From Gammaproteobacteria bacterium (lineage in GTDB: Bacteria; Pseudomonadota; Gammaproteobacteria; Acidiferrobacterales; Acidiferrobacteraceae), in the NCBI GenBank assembly GCA_028064935.1, contig JAPTWT010000013.1, positions 1 through 6,522 of the forward strand: a DNA stretch of 6,522 bases, read 5' to 3'. Under the pieces are notes generated by a model. It had not been told where the DNA came from. It saw only the letters and a list, made by a program, of their open reading frames with translations, and searched no databases. Made by a program: the position numbers and the translations under genes. Shown piece by piece: positions 1 through 6,187 of this stretch. Within the stretch, counting starts at the first letter, position 1, and every line of letters starts with the position of its first letter.

Positions 1-546
1 CAGATAGGCCTTGTGTAAGGCCTTCTTGCAGGGCACCTTGGGGCCGTGCAGCACGTCGCCATACCAGAGGGAGCCCGCGTATTCGGCGGTGAAGCTACGC
101 CGCTCCTCGGGGCTTGCCCCGTTCCCCTGGATGCGGCTTACGCCATTTTGCCTGAGCAGGCGATGGATGGACGAGCGCGACAGGCTCCCGCGCGGCACCT
201 GGCCGGTGGATTCGAGCAATTGCCGAATCATCCGAATGGAGCGGCGCGGGTTATCGCCCTTGGCGGCCAGAATGGCCTCCTGAATCTCGGAGGGGATCTG
301 GGAGACGCCGTGGTCACGGCGCGTCTTGGGGGTCAAAGCCTCGATGCCGCCGCGCCTGAATGCGTAATACCATCCCTCGACAGTCTTCTCGCCGACGTGC
401 CGGCGGTCCGATCCCGGGATGGCATACTCGCGGCTCGCGAGTTCGCGGATGATAGCCTGCAGCTCGCCGTGCGCCAGATTCTCCCGGCTCACCAGGGGCC
501 CCAGCACCGACAGGCGAAACAGGGCTACGGGGTTCACGTCCCTCAT
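1..546 (-). CDS. DDE-type integrase/transposase, N-terminal part (runs off the left edge)
   Basis: This would be the DNA-cutting and strand-transfer enzyme of an insertion sequence. The minus-strand frame is open for 182 codons from ATG at 546 to the window edge with no stop. The start is supported by an AAGGA-type ribosome binding site 8 bases upstream. Residues about 35-75 (including EKTVEGWYYAFRRGGIEAL) and about 99-137 (RRSIRMIRQLLES, then SSIHRLLRQNGVSR) look like two helix-turn-helix units, as in transposases of the IS481/Mu-like integrase-core group. Residues 160-171 (LWYGDVLHGPKV) match the start of the catalytic core, with D164 as the probable first acidic residue of the DDE triad. 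The other two acidic residues lie outside the window, so intactness cannot be judged. It lies 130 bases downstream of the zinc-ribbon gene on the same strand and is probably part of the same element. The broad family is fairly sure; the exact IS family is not. Confidence 0.8.
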   Translation of the reverse strand, partial: MRDVNPVALFRLSVLGPLVSRENLAHGELQAIIRELASREYAIPGSDRRHVGEKTVEGWYYAFRRGGIEALTPKTRRDHGVSQIPSEIQEAILAAKGDNPRRSIRMIRQLLESTGQVPRGSLSRSSIHRLLRQNGVSRIQGNGASPEERRSFTAEYAGSLWYGDVLHGPKVPCKKALHKAYL

Positions 547-561
547 GATCGACTTCCTTCG

Positions 562-573
562 TTGTGAGAAGTG
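562..573 (-). repeat. copy 1 of a TTGTGARAAGTG repeat upstream of the transposase gene
   Basis: The plus-strand sequence ttgtgagaagtg lies 15 bases ahead of the transposase start. It matches 11 of 12 bases with ttgtgaaaagtg at 1223-1234, which lies 18 bases ahead of the zinc-ribbon gene start in the same orientation. The shared position suggests a common regulatory or protein-binding site, but a 12-base match is weak evidence by itself. Confidence 0.35.
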
Positions 574-676
574 CGTCATGAAAACAAAAATCCCGCAGCC
601 GCAAAACGGCCACAGTGTGTGGAGTGCCCGATTCAAGCCGAAATAGCGTGTCCTCCCAAGAACAGGGAGCAAGCCA

Positions 677-1204
677 TCATGGGACGGCGATCTCACGGTC
701 GAGGCAGGCCATGATCTCCGCAAGGGGCATGTTCCCGAAGGCGAGATGCCAGAAGGAGCGCGGGTCGGGTGTTCGCCCCCACTCCGGGAAGCGATTGCGC
801 AGGAAGAAGGCGAATTCATCACCGCGCCTCTCAAACCACGTCCACCATCTCGTCACGGTGTGGCGGCTGACACACGACCTATGGGCGGCCGCACTGTGCG
901 AACGCCCCGAGAGCACCCACACCAGCACCGCGCCCTGAACCGACCAGCTGAACCAGCGCCGGGGCGCGATGCACAGCGGCAGGCGCGAACAGGTATGCCG
1001 GCAATCCCGGCAACGCCAGCGCGCAATGGGGATCGGGTTCAAGGTGCCTTCGTCGCGATCCGCCTTGCGGAAGTAACAACCGTGTACCCATAGCTTGCCA
1101 AAGCCGCAATCCGGGCATTGCTCCGGGCGGTACACCGCCGGATCGTTGCGCATGGCGTGGAGATGCTTCGCAAGGGTGGTGATTTCGGATAAGATACGCT
1201 GCAT
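677..1204 (-). CDS. zinc-ribbon / helix-turn-helix protein associated with an insertion sequence
   Basis: A 175-residue basic protein. Two CxxC pairs (C30-P-D-C33 and C65-R-D-C68), separated by an HGCYFRK segment and a run of basic residues, form a likely four-cysteine zinc ribbon, followed by TCSRLP. Residues about 95-125 (including CVSRHTVTRWWTWF) look like a helix-turn-helix. The layout resembles small DUF6431-type proteins that accompany DDE transposases; this is from memory of the family and not searched. The role is probably DNA binding, either recognising the element ends or regulating the transposase. ATG at 1204 is preceded by GGGAGG about 10 bases upstream. The gene ends with TGA at 677-679, and the transposase gene follows on the same strand. 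It appears complete, with no frameshift or internal stop. Function beyond DNA binding is inference. Confidence 0.72.
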   Translation of the reverse strand: MQRILSEITTLAKHLHAMRNDPAVYRPEQCPDCGFGKLWVHGCYFRKADRDEGTLNPIPIARWRCRDCRHTCSRLPLCIAPRRWFSWSVQGAVLVWVLSGRSHSAAAHRSCVSRHTVTRWWTWFERRGDEFAFFLRNRFPEWGRTPDPRSFWHLAFGNMPLAEIMACLDREIAVP

Positions 1205-1654
1205 AAGGTCGGCCCCTCCCTATTGTGAAAAGTGTGAGAACTTCCCACGATATCAGAGGATCGCCGGCCTTTCCTACATCTGGACTGTCTCACGCTCAAA
1301 CAGGGACCGTTCCCTCGGCCACCCAAAAAGAACCTGGGACATTTTGCGTGGCGCAAGCCTTAAAAAGCGGCCGACGTTACAGGCCTAAACAGTCCCTCGA
1401 GATGAAACAATGGCGGCTCGATTACCTGAGTTTGTGTGACGACCCACAGCAAGACATGTCGGATTAACGATTGGAGGTGAGCCAACCGAGACCTCGTGGG
1501 ATAAGATGCTGGGTATGCTTCTTGTAAAAAAATTGCTGTAGGCGGATGCAGCGTCGCTGGCCTCATGCCGGCCTTCATAACGCGCATCGTTCCGCCCCGG
1601 GCCGCCCTGGACGTGACGGTATTTGAGGAGCAGAGTGCGACCGAATAGCCGCCG
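1205..1654. other. gene-free stretch between the insertion sequence and the rhuM remnant
   Basis: I see no credible gene in these 450 bases. The open frames are short, and their products look like nothing I know. A small plus-strand frame at 1402-1467 (21 codons, starting MKQWRLDYL) is open but has no good ribosome binding site. The stretch holds the repeat at 1223-1241, a perfect 5-bp hairpin with a 3-base loop (ttgcg-tgg-cgcaa, 1344-1356), and a run of seven A residues near 1527. It probably contains the outer end of the insertion sequence and the junction with older flanking DNA. A TAG at 1646-1648 stops the frame that becomes the rhuM remnant. Confidence 0.5.
1223..1241 (-). repeat. copy 2 of the TTGTGARAAGTG repeat, with a tandem TGTGARAA unit
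   Basis: ttgtgaaaagtg (1223-1234) is followed directly by tgtgagaac, so the unit TGTGARAA occurs twice here (1224-1231 and 1233-1240, spaced 9 bases) and once at 563-570 in front of the transposase. It sits just upstream of the zinc-ribbon gene's ribosome binding site. It could be a binding site for the zinc-ribbon/HTH protein or part of a promoter; this is inference from position. Confidence 0.35.
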
Positions 1655-2369
1655 GTCGCGCTCTTCGAGTGGGTCTGGCGGATCAAGTCTTTCACCATCG
1701 AGGGCTTCACGATGGACGACGAGCGTCTAAAGAATGATGGTCCGGTGCAGGCCGAGCAGTATTTCGATGAGCCACTGCGGCGCATTCAAGGAATCGGCCT
1801 CTCGGAACGTAAGCTCGACCAAAAGATCCCCAGCATATACGCTACCGCGATTGGCTACGACGTCACGGCGCAGGCGCCGAAGGATTTCTTTGTCATCGTC
1901 CGGAACGAGATCCATCGGGCTATTCACGGGCTGACGGCAGCGCAAGGCCTCTACCCGCGCGTCGGCGCCGGCCAAGGAAACAGGGGGGCGGACTGCCTTG
2001 GGAGACGCGGCCAGCGGCACGATGCAGAAATTCGCTGCCATCGTCGCCAAAAGCTCCCTGAGCGAAGCTAAAATGGCGCAGTTGTGGCGATCGGCGCCGG
2101 CTTATCGGGATCGGGTCGAGGATAGGGTGCGACCCCGAATCCCCATGACAATGCAGTCCCGCAAGGCGCGTCTCCACCGTTTTACCGAGGCACGCGACCG
2201 CGAGGTTTTGCAGGATGCTGGCGAGGCCATGGCGGAAACCACCAAGGCTCGTGCCGAGCGGGCATTCGCGACACATCGCACCGTGCGGGATCGGCTGTTC
2301 GAGGGCGATTTTGACCTGATGGCCAAACGAATTAAGGCTCGGCGCAAAGCGGAAGGCCAGGATGAATAA
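1655..2369 (+). pseudogene. RhuM-family protein gene, broken (N-terminus lost, frameshifted)
   Basis: Two adjacent plus-strand frames together spell the C-terminal two thirds of a RhuM-family protein (Virulence_RhuM, named after Salmonella RhuM, biochemical role unknown). The first frame runs from about 1655 to 1943 and contains GFTMDDERLKNDG, then EQYFDEPLRRIQGIGLSERK, IYATAIGYD and HRAIHGLTAAQ. The match then moves to the other frame, about 1956-2369, with IVAKSSLSEAKMAQL, RRIPMTMQ-like RPRIPMTMQ, ARDREVLQDAG and VRDRLFEGDFD, ending at TAA 2367-2369. Intact members are roughly 330-350 residues; about 238 codons are recognisable here. The N-terminal DNA-binding-like part is absent, TAG at 1646-1648 closes the upstream frame, and several conserved positions look altered. 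It is not expected to make a working protein. A fragment starting at TTG 1998 could still be translated. The family call is confident from remembered motifs; the exact left limit is not. Confidence 0.75.
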
Positions 2370-2387
2370 GATATATCCCATCCTGGC
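2356..2387 (+). promoter_or_regulatory. perfect 9-bp inverted repeat in front of the SNF2 gene
   Basis: GCCAGGATG (2356-2364) and CATCCTGGC (2379-2387) are exact reverse complements around a 14-base AT-rich loop. The left arm contains the last codons of the rhuM remnant, and its TAA stop lies in the loop. The right arm abuts the probable ribosome binding site of the SNF2 gene. There is no T-run after it, so a simple intrinsic terminator is unlikely. It could be an operator or an RNA hairpin that affects translation of the helicase. Confidence 0.5.
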
Positions 2388-2393
2388 GGAAAG
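2388..2393 (+). promoter_or_regulatory. probable ribosome binding site of the SNF2 gene
   Basis: GGAAAG lies 9 bases before ATG 2403, directly after the right arm of the inverted repeat. It is an imperfect Shine-Dalgarno match, but it is the only one near this start and supports the choice of ATG 2403. Confidence 0.45.
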
Positions 2394-2402
2394 TCGCGCG
2401 GT

Positions 2403-5042
2403 ATGAACGTCGCCGTGCAATTGACGCCCAGGGGGCATCTCCAGTTCGGGATGGAACCGGATGCGCCGAATGTGTCCGATGCGCTGGCCGATCGGTTGGC
2501 TGGCGCCTTTTCACGAGGCACGGGACACGGCCTGCTCCATCTGGGTGCTGCGGAAGTCGCCACTGCACTGCCTCCCCTGTGGGCCTTCTGGCGGGATTTC
2601 GCGGCTCGTTTTGTGACGGCTCTAACCGCTACGCCCGAAGACGGCGAGATTGCCGTCGCGGCCCCCGATGCACTGGCTCTCGAGACCTTGTGCCTGGATG
2701 TGCCGCCGATGACGGGTGCGGAGTATCTGGCGCCGGAAACCTTTCTTGCGCTGTGGGCGGACATCGAGGCCGCCGTGAAGACCGAACGGGCCGCCTGCGG
2801 CGGGTCGCTGCAAGATTTTCTCAAAGCGAAACATCGGGCCTGGAATCTTGTCGGGCGCGTACATTTCAACCTTGCCGAAAACCGCAAGGATGCAGAATAC
2901 CCCTTCGCTTTCCTCGCCACCTACACATCACGCTTGTCGGCCACGGGCACAGCGCAACACATGCCGCTTTCGCAGGCGATGAGGGAGTTCTCTGGTGGCA
3001 GAAAGAAGGCTCAGCTTCTGTCTCTGCTCCAGCCGGTGCAAAAGGCGGCAGAAAACTGCGCCTGGCTTACCGACTTGGTGAATGAAGGCGAAATCTATCA
3101 CCCCTTGCGCTGGGACGTTGATGAGGCGGTGCGCTTCCTCAAGGATGTGCCGCATCTGCAAGCGGCCGGTATCGTCGTGCGCATGCCTAAGACGTGGGCG
3201 GCTGATCGGCCCGCCCGGCCCAAGGTCTCCGCAACCGTGGGCAACAAGAATCCCTCGCTACTTGGGATGGATGCCCTGCTCGACTTTCAAGTGGAAGTCA
3301 CGCTTGACGGTCAATCGCTGACCCCCGCCGAAATTCAGCAACTGCTGGCGGCGAGCGCCGGGCTGCAATGGATACGCGGCCAGTGGGTCGAGGTAGACAG
3401 AGATCGGCTCTCGGAACTCATCGCGCGTTTTCACAGTATCGGCGATGCGGCGGCGGGAGGGTTGCCCTTCGGGCGGGCCATGCGCCTATTGGCAGGCGCG
3501 GTGCTTGACGAGGCCATACCCACCGATCCGGACTGGTCGGAAATCGTCGCCGGCGATTGGTTGGCTGACATGCTCCAGGGCCTGCGTTCGCCGGAAGGGT
3601 TGGCCGCGGTCACTCCCGGCCTGCCGCTGAAAGCGAACCTGCGTCCCTACCAGCAGGCGGGGGTGCGCTGGTTGCACTTGCTGACCCGGATGGGCTTGGG
3701 CGCATGTCTCGCCGATGACATGGGGCTGGGCAAGACGATTCAAGTGTTGACGCTGCTGCTGACTCTGGAGCGAACGCGCCCCAGCCTGTTGGTGGCCCCG
3801 GCGTCGCTGCTCGCCAACTGGCAACAGGAAGCCGAACGCTTCACTCCCAGCTTGCGCTGTCTTATCGCACACCCGTCGGCGATGACGCAGGAGGAACTGC
3901 GCGCGTTGGACGTGGATCGATTGGCGGGCATAGATCTGGTCATTACGAGCTACGGTACACTGATGCGCCTGCCCAACCTGCTCAAAATACCCTGGCACTT
4001 GGCGGTGGCCGACGAGGCGCAGGCGCTCAAGAATCCATCAGCCAAGCAGACGAAGGCGGTCAAGACGCTCAAGGCCAGCACGCGTATTGCGCTGACCGGC
4101 ACACCGGTGGAAAATCGCCTTTCCGACCTGTGGTCCATTTTTGATTTCACTCATCCTGGCCTGTTGGGTTCACAGAAGGCCTTCGCCGGATTGACGAAAA
4201 ACACCGCGCATTTCGCCCCACTGCGCACACTAGTCAAACCCTATATCTTGCGGCGCTTGAAGAGCGACAAGCGGATCATCGACGACCTGCCGGACAAGAC
4301 GGAAATGACCGCTTGGGTAGCGCTGAGCCCCATCCAGACCGCCCTGTACCAGCGCGCAGTCAAGGAATTGGCCGCCAAACTGGAAGCCACAGAGGGCATC
4401 GAGCGCAAAGGGTTGGTGCTGGCCTCCCTGATGCGCTTCAAGCAGATATGCAATCATCCATCTCAGTGGCTCGGTGATGGCGCCTGGAAGCCTGAAGAAA
4501 GCGGAAAGTTCACGCGTTTGGCGGAAATCGCGGAAGTCATCGCCCTCAAGCAGGAAAAGGTGCTGGTCTTTACCCAGTTCCGGGAGATGACAGCGCCGCT
4601 GGCGGCCTTCCTAGGCCATATCTTTGGGCGCGCAGGTCTCGTGTTGCATGGCGGCACGCCGGTCGCCAAGCGTCGCCAACTCGTCAATCGCTTCCAGGAA
4701 GATGAACAATGTCCATTTTTCGTCCTGTCGCTCAAGGCGGGCGGAACCGGGCTGAATCTGACCGCAGCCTCCCATGTGATTCACTTTGATCGCTGGTGGA
4801 ATCCTGCCGTGGAAAACCAGGCCACCGACCGCGCGTGGCGTATCGGCCAGCATCGTAATGTGCTGGCACACAAGTTCGTCTGCCGGGGCACAATCGAAGA
4901 ACGTATCGACGATCTGATAAGATCCAAGCAACAACTGGCGACGGATATGCTCGAAGGCGGTGCCGAAATCAACCTGACAGAAATGAGCGATGCGGAGTTG
5001 CTCGATCTGGTTAGACTCGATATCCACTCCATCGGAGAATGA
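2403..5042 (+). CDS. SWI2/SNF2-family DNA-dependent ATPase (DEAD/DEAH-box helicase superfamily 2)
   Basis: An 879-residue cytoplasmic ATPase that probably translocates on double-stranded DNA and remodels protein-DNA complexes. Residues about 280-410 (LLGMDALLDFQVEV, then LQWIRGQWVEVD) resemble the helicase-associated domain found before bacterial SNF2 cores (DUF3670-like). The core shows LRPYQQAGVRWL (413-424), Walker A DDMGLGKT (438-445), LLVAPASLLANW (462-473), Walker B box DEAQ (537-540), LTGTPVENRLSDLWSIF (564-580), KVLVFTQF (719-726), LKAGGTGLNLTAA (777-789) and QATDRAWRIGQ (806-816). All the main motifs are present, so the enzyme is probably active. DEAQ in place of DEAH is tolerated in this family. 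Residues 1-280 are less conserved and may bind partners. Its stop is 4 bases before the SWIM gene, indicating one operon. The role could be in DNA repair, transcription recycling or defence; the sequence does not decide. Confidence 0.95.
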   Translation: MNVAVQLTPRGHLQFGMEPDAPNVSDALADRLAGAFSRGTGHGLLHLGAAEVATALPPLWAFWRDFAARFVTALTATPEDGEIAVAAPDALALETLCLDVPPMTGAEYLAPETFLALWADIEAAVKTERAACGGSLQDFLKAKHRAWNLVGRVHFNLAENRKDAEYPFAFLATYTSRLSATGTAQHMPLSQAMREFSGGRKKAQLLSLLQPVQKAAENCAWLTDLVNEGEIYHPLRWDVDEAVRFLKDVPHLQAAGIVVRMPKTWAADRPARPKVSATVGNKNPSLLGMDALLDFQVEVTLDGQSLTPAEIQQLLAASAGLQWIRGQWVEVDRDRLSELIARFHSIGDAAAGGLPFGRAMRLLAGAVLDEAIPTDPDWSEIVAGDWLADMLQGLRSPEGLAAVTPGLPLKANLRPYQQAGVRWLHLLTRMGLGACLADDMGLGKTIQVLTLLLTLERTRPSLLVAPASLLANWQQEAERFTPSLRCLIAHPSAMTQEELRALDVDRLAGIDLVITSYGTLMRLPNLLKIPWHLAVADEAQALKNPSAKQTKAVKTLKASTRIALTGTPVENRLSDLWSIFDFTHPGLLGSQKAFAGLTKNTAHFAPLRTLVKPYILRRLKSDKRIIDDLPDKTEMTAWVALSPIQTALYQRAVKELAAKLEATEGIERKGLVLASLMRFKQICNHPSQWLGDGAWKPEESGKFTRLAEIAEVIALKQEKVLVFTQFREMTAPLAAFLGHIFGRAGLVLHGGTPVAKRRQLVNRFQEDEQCPFFVLSLKAGGTGLNLTAASHVIHFDRWWNPAVENQATDRAWRIGQHRNVLAHKFVCRGTIEERIDDLIRSKQQLATDMLEGGAEINLTEMSDAELLDLVRLDIHSIGE
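5034..5037 (+). promoter_or_regulatory. ribosome binding site of the SWIM gene, inside the end of the SNF2 gene
   Basis: GGAG lies within the last codons of the SNF2 gene, 9 bases before ATG 5047. This decides the start of the SWIM protein: the same frame is open further upstream to 4990, but that extension only overlaps the helicase and the family start (MSYGYWKPYVPVA) begins at 5047. The arrangement suggests translational coupling. Confidence 0.7.
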
Positions 5043-5046
5043 AGGC

Positions 5047-6039
5047 ATGAGCTATGGTTACTGGAAGCCTTATGTGCCGGTCGCCAAGCGGCGGGCGCAG
5101 GCGGAGAAGGCGGTCACGAAGGCAAAGAAGGCCGGGAAGGACCTACATCCGGTCTGCATCGAGGGCCGAGCCATCGCCAAAACCTTCTGGGGCAGGGCCT
5201 GGTGTGACAACCTGGAAGCCTATAGTGATTTCGAGAACCGCCTGCCGCGCGGGCGCACTTATGTCCGCAACGGCTCGGTCATTGATCTGAAGATCGAGCC
5301 GGGCAAGGTACGGGCGCTGGTGGTCGGGTCCAGCCTGTACCAAATCGAAATCGGTATCGCCGCCGTGTCGAGCACCCGGTGGAAGTTGTTGGCGAGGGAA
5401 TGCGCCGACGCCATCGCCTCGCTGGTCGAACTGTTGCAGGGCAAGCTCTCGAAAGCGGTGATGGAGCGCATTTGTCAGCCGAAGACCGGGCTTTTCCCCA
5501 CGCCTAAGGATATCCAGCTTGGCTGCTCCTGTCCGGACTGGGCAACGATGTGCAAGCATGTCGCCGCCGTACTCTACGGCGTCGGCGCGCGTCTGGATGC
5601 GCAGCCAGAACTTCTTTTCATGCTGCGTCAGGTGGACCCCAACGACCTGGTGACTCAGGCCGCGGAAGCCTCCGTCCAAACCAGGAAGACACCGGCCAGG
5701 GGCCAGGCGCTCGACGACTCTCAACTCTCCGATGTGTTCGGCATCGAGATGGACATTTCCGCGGACTTGCCCGAGACGAAGAAGAAGGCGGGAACCGCCA
5801 AGTCGAAGGCGGCGCAACCGTCTGCCGCCGCGTCCAAAACGCCGGCCAAGAAGAAGACAAAGACGACAACCCTGAAGAAGTCAAGGTCGGCGACAGATTC
5901 ACGGGTCCGGAAAGCGCGCGTGCCGTCCATAGAAAAGCCTGCCGCAGTCGGCAAATCAACCAACTCGGCCCCCGGAAAGTCCGTATTGCGGAAGCTCGCC
6001 GCCAACATGCCGGCTCACTCGAAAAGGAAAAAGTCTTAG
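5047..6039 (+). CDS. SWIM zinc-finger protein with a histone-H1-like basic tail
   Basis: A 330-residue protein, the usual partner of a bacterial SNF2 ATPase. Residues 1-110 include RAIAKTFWGRAWCDNLE and YSDFENRLPRGRTYVRNGSV, strongly conserved blocks of the family. The SWIM motif is C160-x-C162-x6-C169-x-H171 (CSCPDWATMCKH), followed by VAAVLYGVGARLDAQPELLF; all four zinc ligands are present. SWIM domains are proposed to bind DNA or proteins. From about residue 241 to the end the protein is low-complexity and rich in Lys, Ala, Ser, Thr and Pro, with many KK pairs (for example TPAKKKTKTTTLKKSR), ending SKRKKS. This resembles the tails of H1-like bacterial proteins and probably binds DNA without sequence specificity. 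It follows the SNF2 gene after 4 bases, so the two proteins are probably made in a fixed ratio and act together. There are no membrane segments or signal peptide. Confidence 0.93.
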   Translation: MSYGYWKPYVPVAKRRAQAEKAVTKAKKAGKDLHPVCIEGRAIAKTFWGRAWCDNLEAYSDFENRLPRGRTYVRNGSVIDLKIEPGKVRALVVGSSLYQIEIGIAAVSSTRWKLLARECADAIASLVELLQGKLSKAVMERICQPKTGLFPTPKDIQLGCSCPDWATMCKHVAAVLYGVGARLDAQPELLFMLRQVDPNDLVTQAAEASVQTRKTPARGQALDDSQLSDVFGIEMDISADLPETKKKAGTAKSKAAQPSAAASKTPAKKKTKTTTLKKSRSATDSRVRKARVPSIEKPAAVGKSTNSAPGKSVLRKLAANMPAHSKRKKS

Positions 6040-6046
6040 CTGAGTA

Positions 6047-6065
6047 TGGGTTTGATGTGAACCCA
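6047..6065 (+). other. short inverted repeat just after the SWIM gene
   Basis: TGGGTT (6047-6052) and AACCCA (6060-6065) form a perfect 6-bp stem with a 7-base loop, 8 bases after the SWIM stop codon. There is no T-run after it, so it is not a typical terminator. It may stabilise the 3' end of the message or be chance. Confidence 0.3.
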
Positions 6066-6162
6066 ATGACGGATAACGGGGTCACGTCACACCGCGTCCG
6101 GCAGATTCTGAGGGATCAGGAGGTCATCCTGGGATCCGTCGAGCGGGCGAGCGCCGAGGGCG

Positions 6163-6187
6163 CCCACCTATTTGAGGGGTGGGTTTT
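6163..6187 (+). terminator. candidate Rho-independent terminator of the SNF2-SWIM operon
   Basis: CCCACC (6163-6168) pairs with GGTGGG (6178-6183) around a 9-base loop, followed at once by TTTT (6184-6187). The GC-rich stem and T-tract on the plus strand fit intrinsic termination about 125 bases after the SWIM stop. The stem is short and the T-run is only four, so it is a moderate candidate. Confidence 0.5.

Larger units (their letters stand above)
1..1341 (-). mobile_element. two-gene insertion sequence, partial (left side cut off)
   Basis: Two co-directional minus-strand genes, a zinc-ribbon/HTH protein and then a DDE transposase, form a plausible insertion sequence. Only the end upstream of the first gene can be inside the window. 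Read on the minus strand, TGTCCC at 1341-1336 begins with the TG typical of elements moved by DDE recombinases and is followed by related GTCCC-containing sequence near 1300-1310, so I use it as a provisional border. Neither the other end nor a target duplication can be seen, so the boundary may be wrong by 100 bases or more. Confidence 0.45.

Noticed and set aside
314..613. Minus-strand 99-codon open frame overlapping the transposase start
   Set aside because: It overlaps the transposase in another frame, its product is low-complexity Arg/Gly/Pro-rich, and the transposase frame has the HTH and DDE motifs and a ribosome binding site.
653..669. ctccc-aagaaca-gggag hairpin after the zinc-ribbon gene as a terminator
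   Set aside because: The stem is only 5 bp and no T-run follows on the minus strand, so termination is not supported.
1360..1785. Minus-strand 141-codon open frame
   Set aside because: Its first part is antisense to the recognisable rhuM remnant, the rest resembles no known protein, and no ribosome binding site was seen.
2311..2339. TTGACC (2311-2316) as a -35 box of a promoter for the SNF2 gene
   Set aside because: No acceptable -10 box lies 15-19 bases downstream, and the sequence is explained as codons of the rhuM remnant (EGDFDLM).
2102..2920. Minus-strand 272-codon open frame across the start of the SNF2 gene
   Set aside because: Composition is Ser/Arg/Ala-rich and typical of antisense frames in GC-rich DNA; it opposes well-supported plus-strand coding sequence.
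5143..5817. Minus-strand 224-codon open frame inside the SWIM gene
   Set aside because: The plus strand carries the conserved SWIM family motifs; the antisense product has no recognisable domain.
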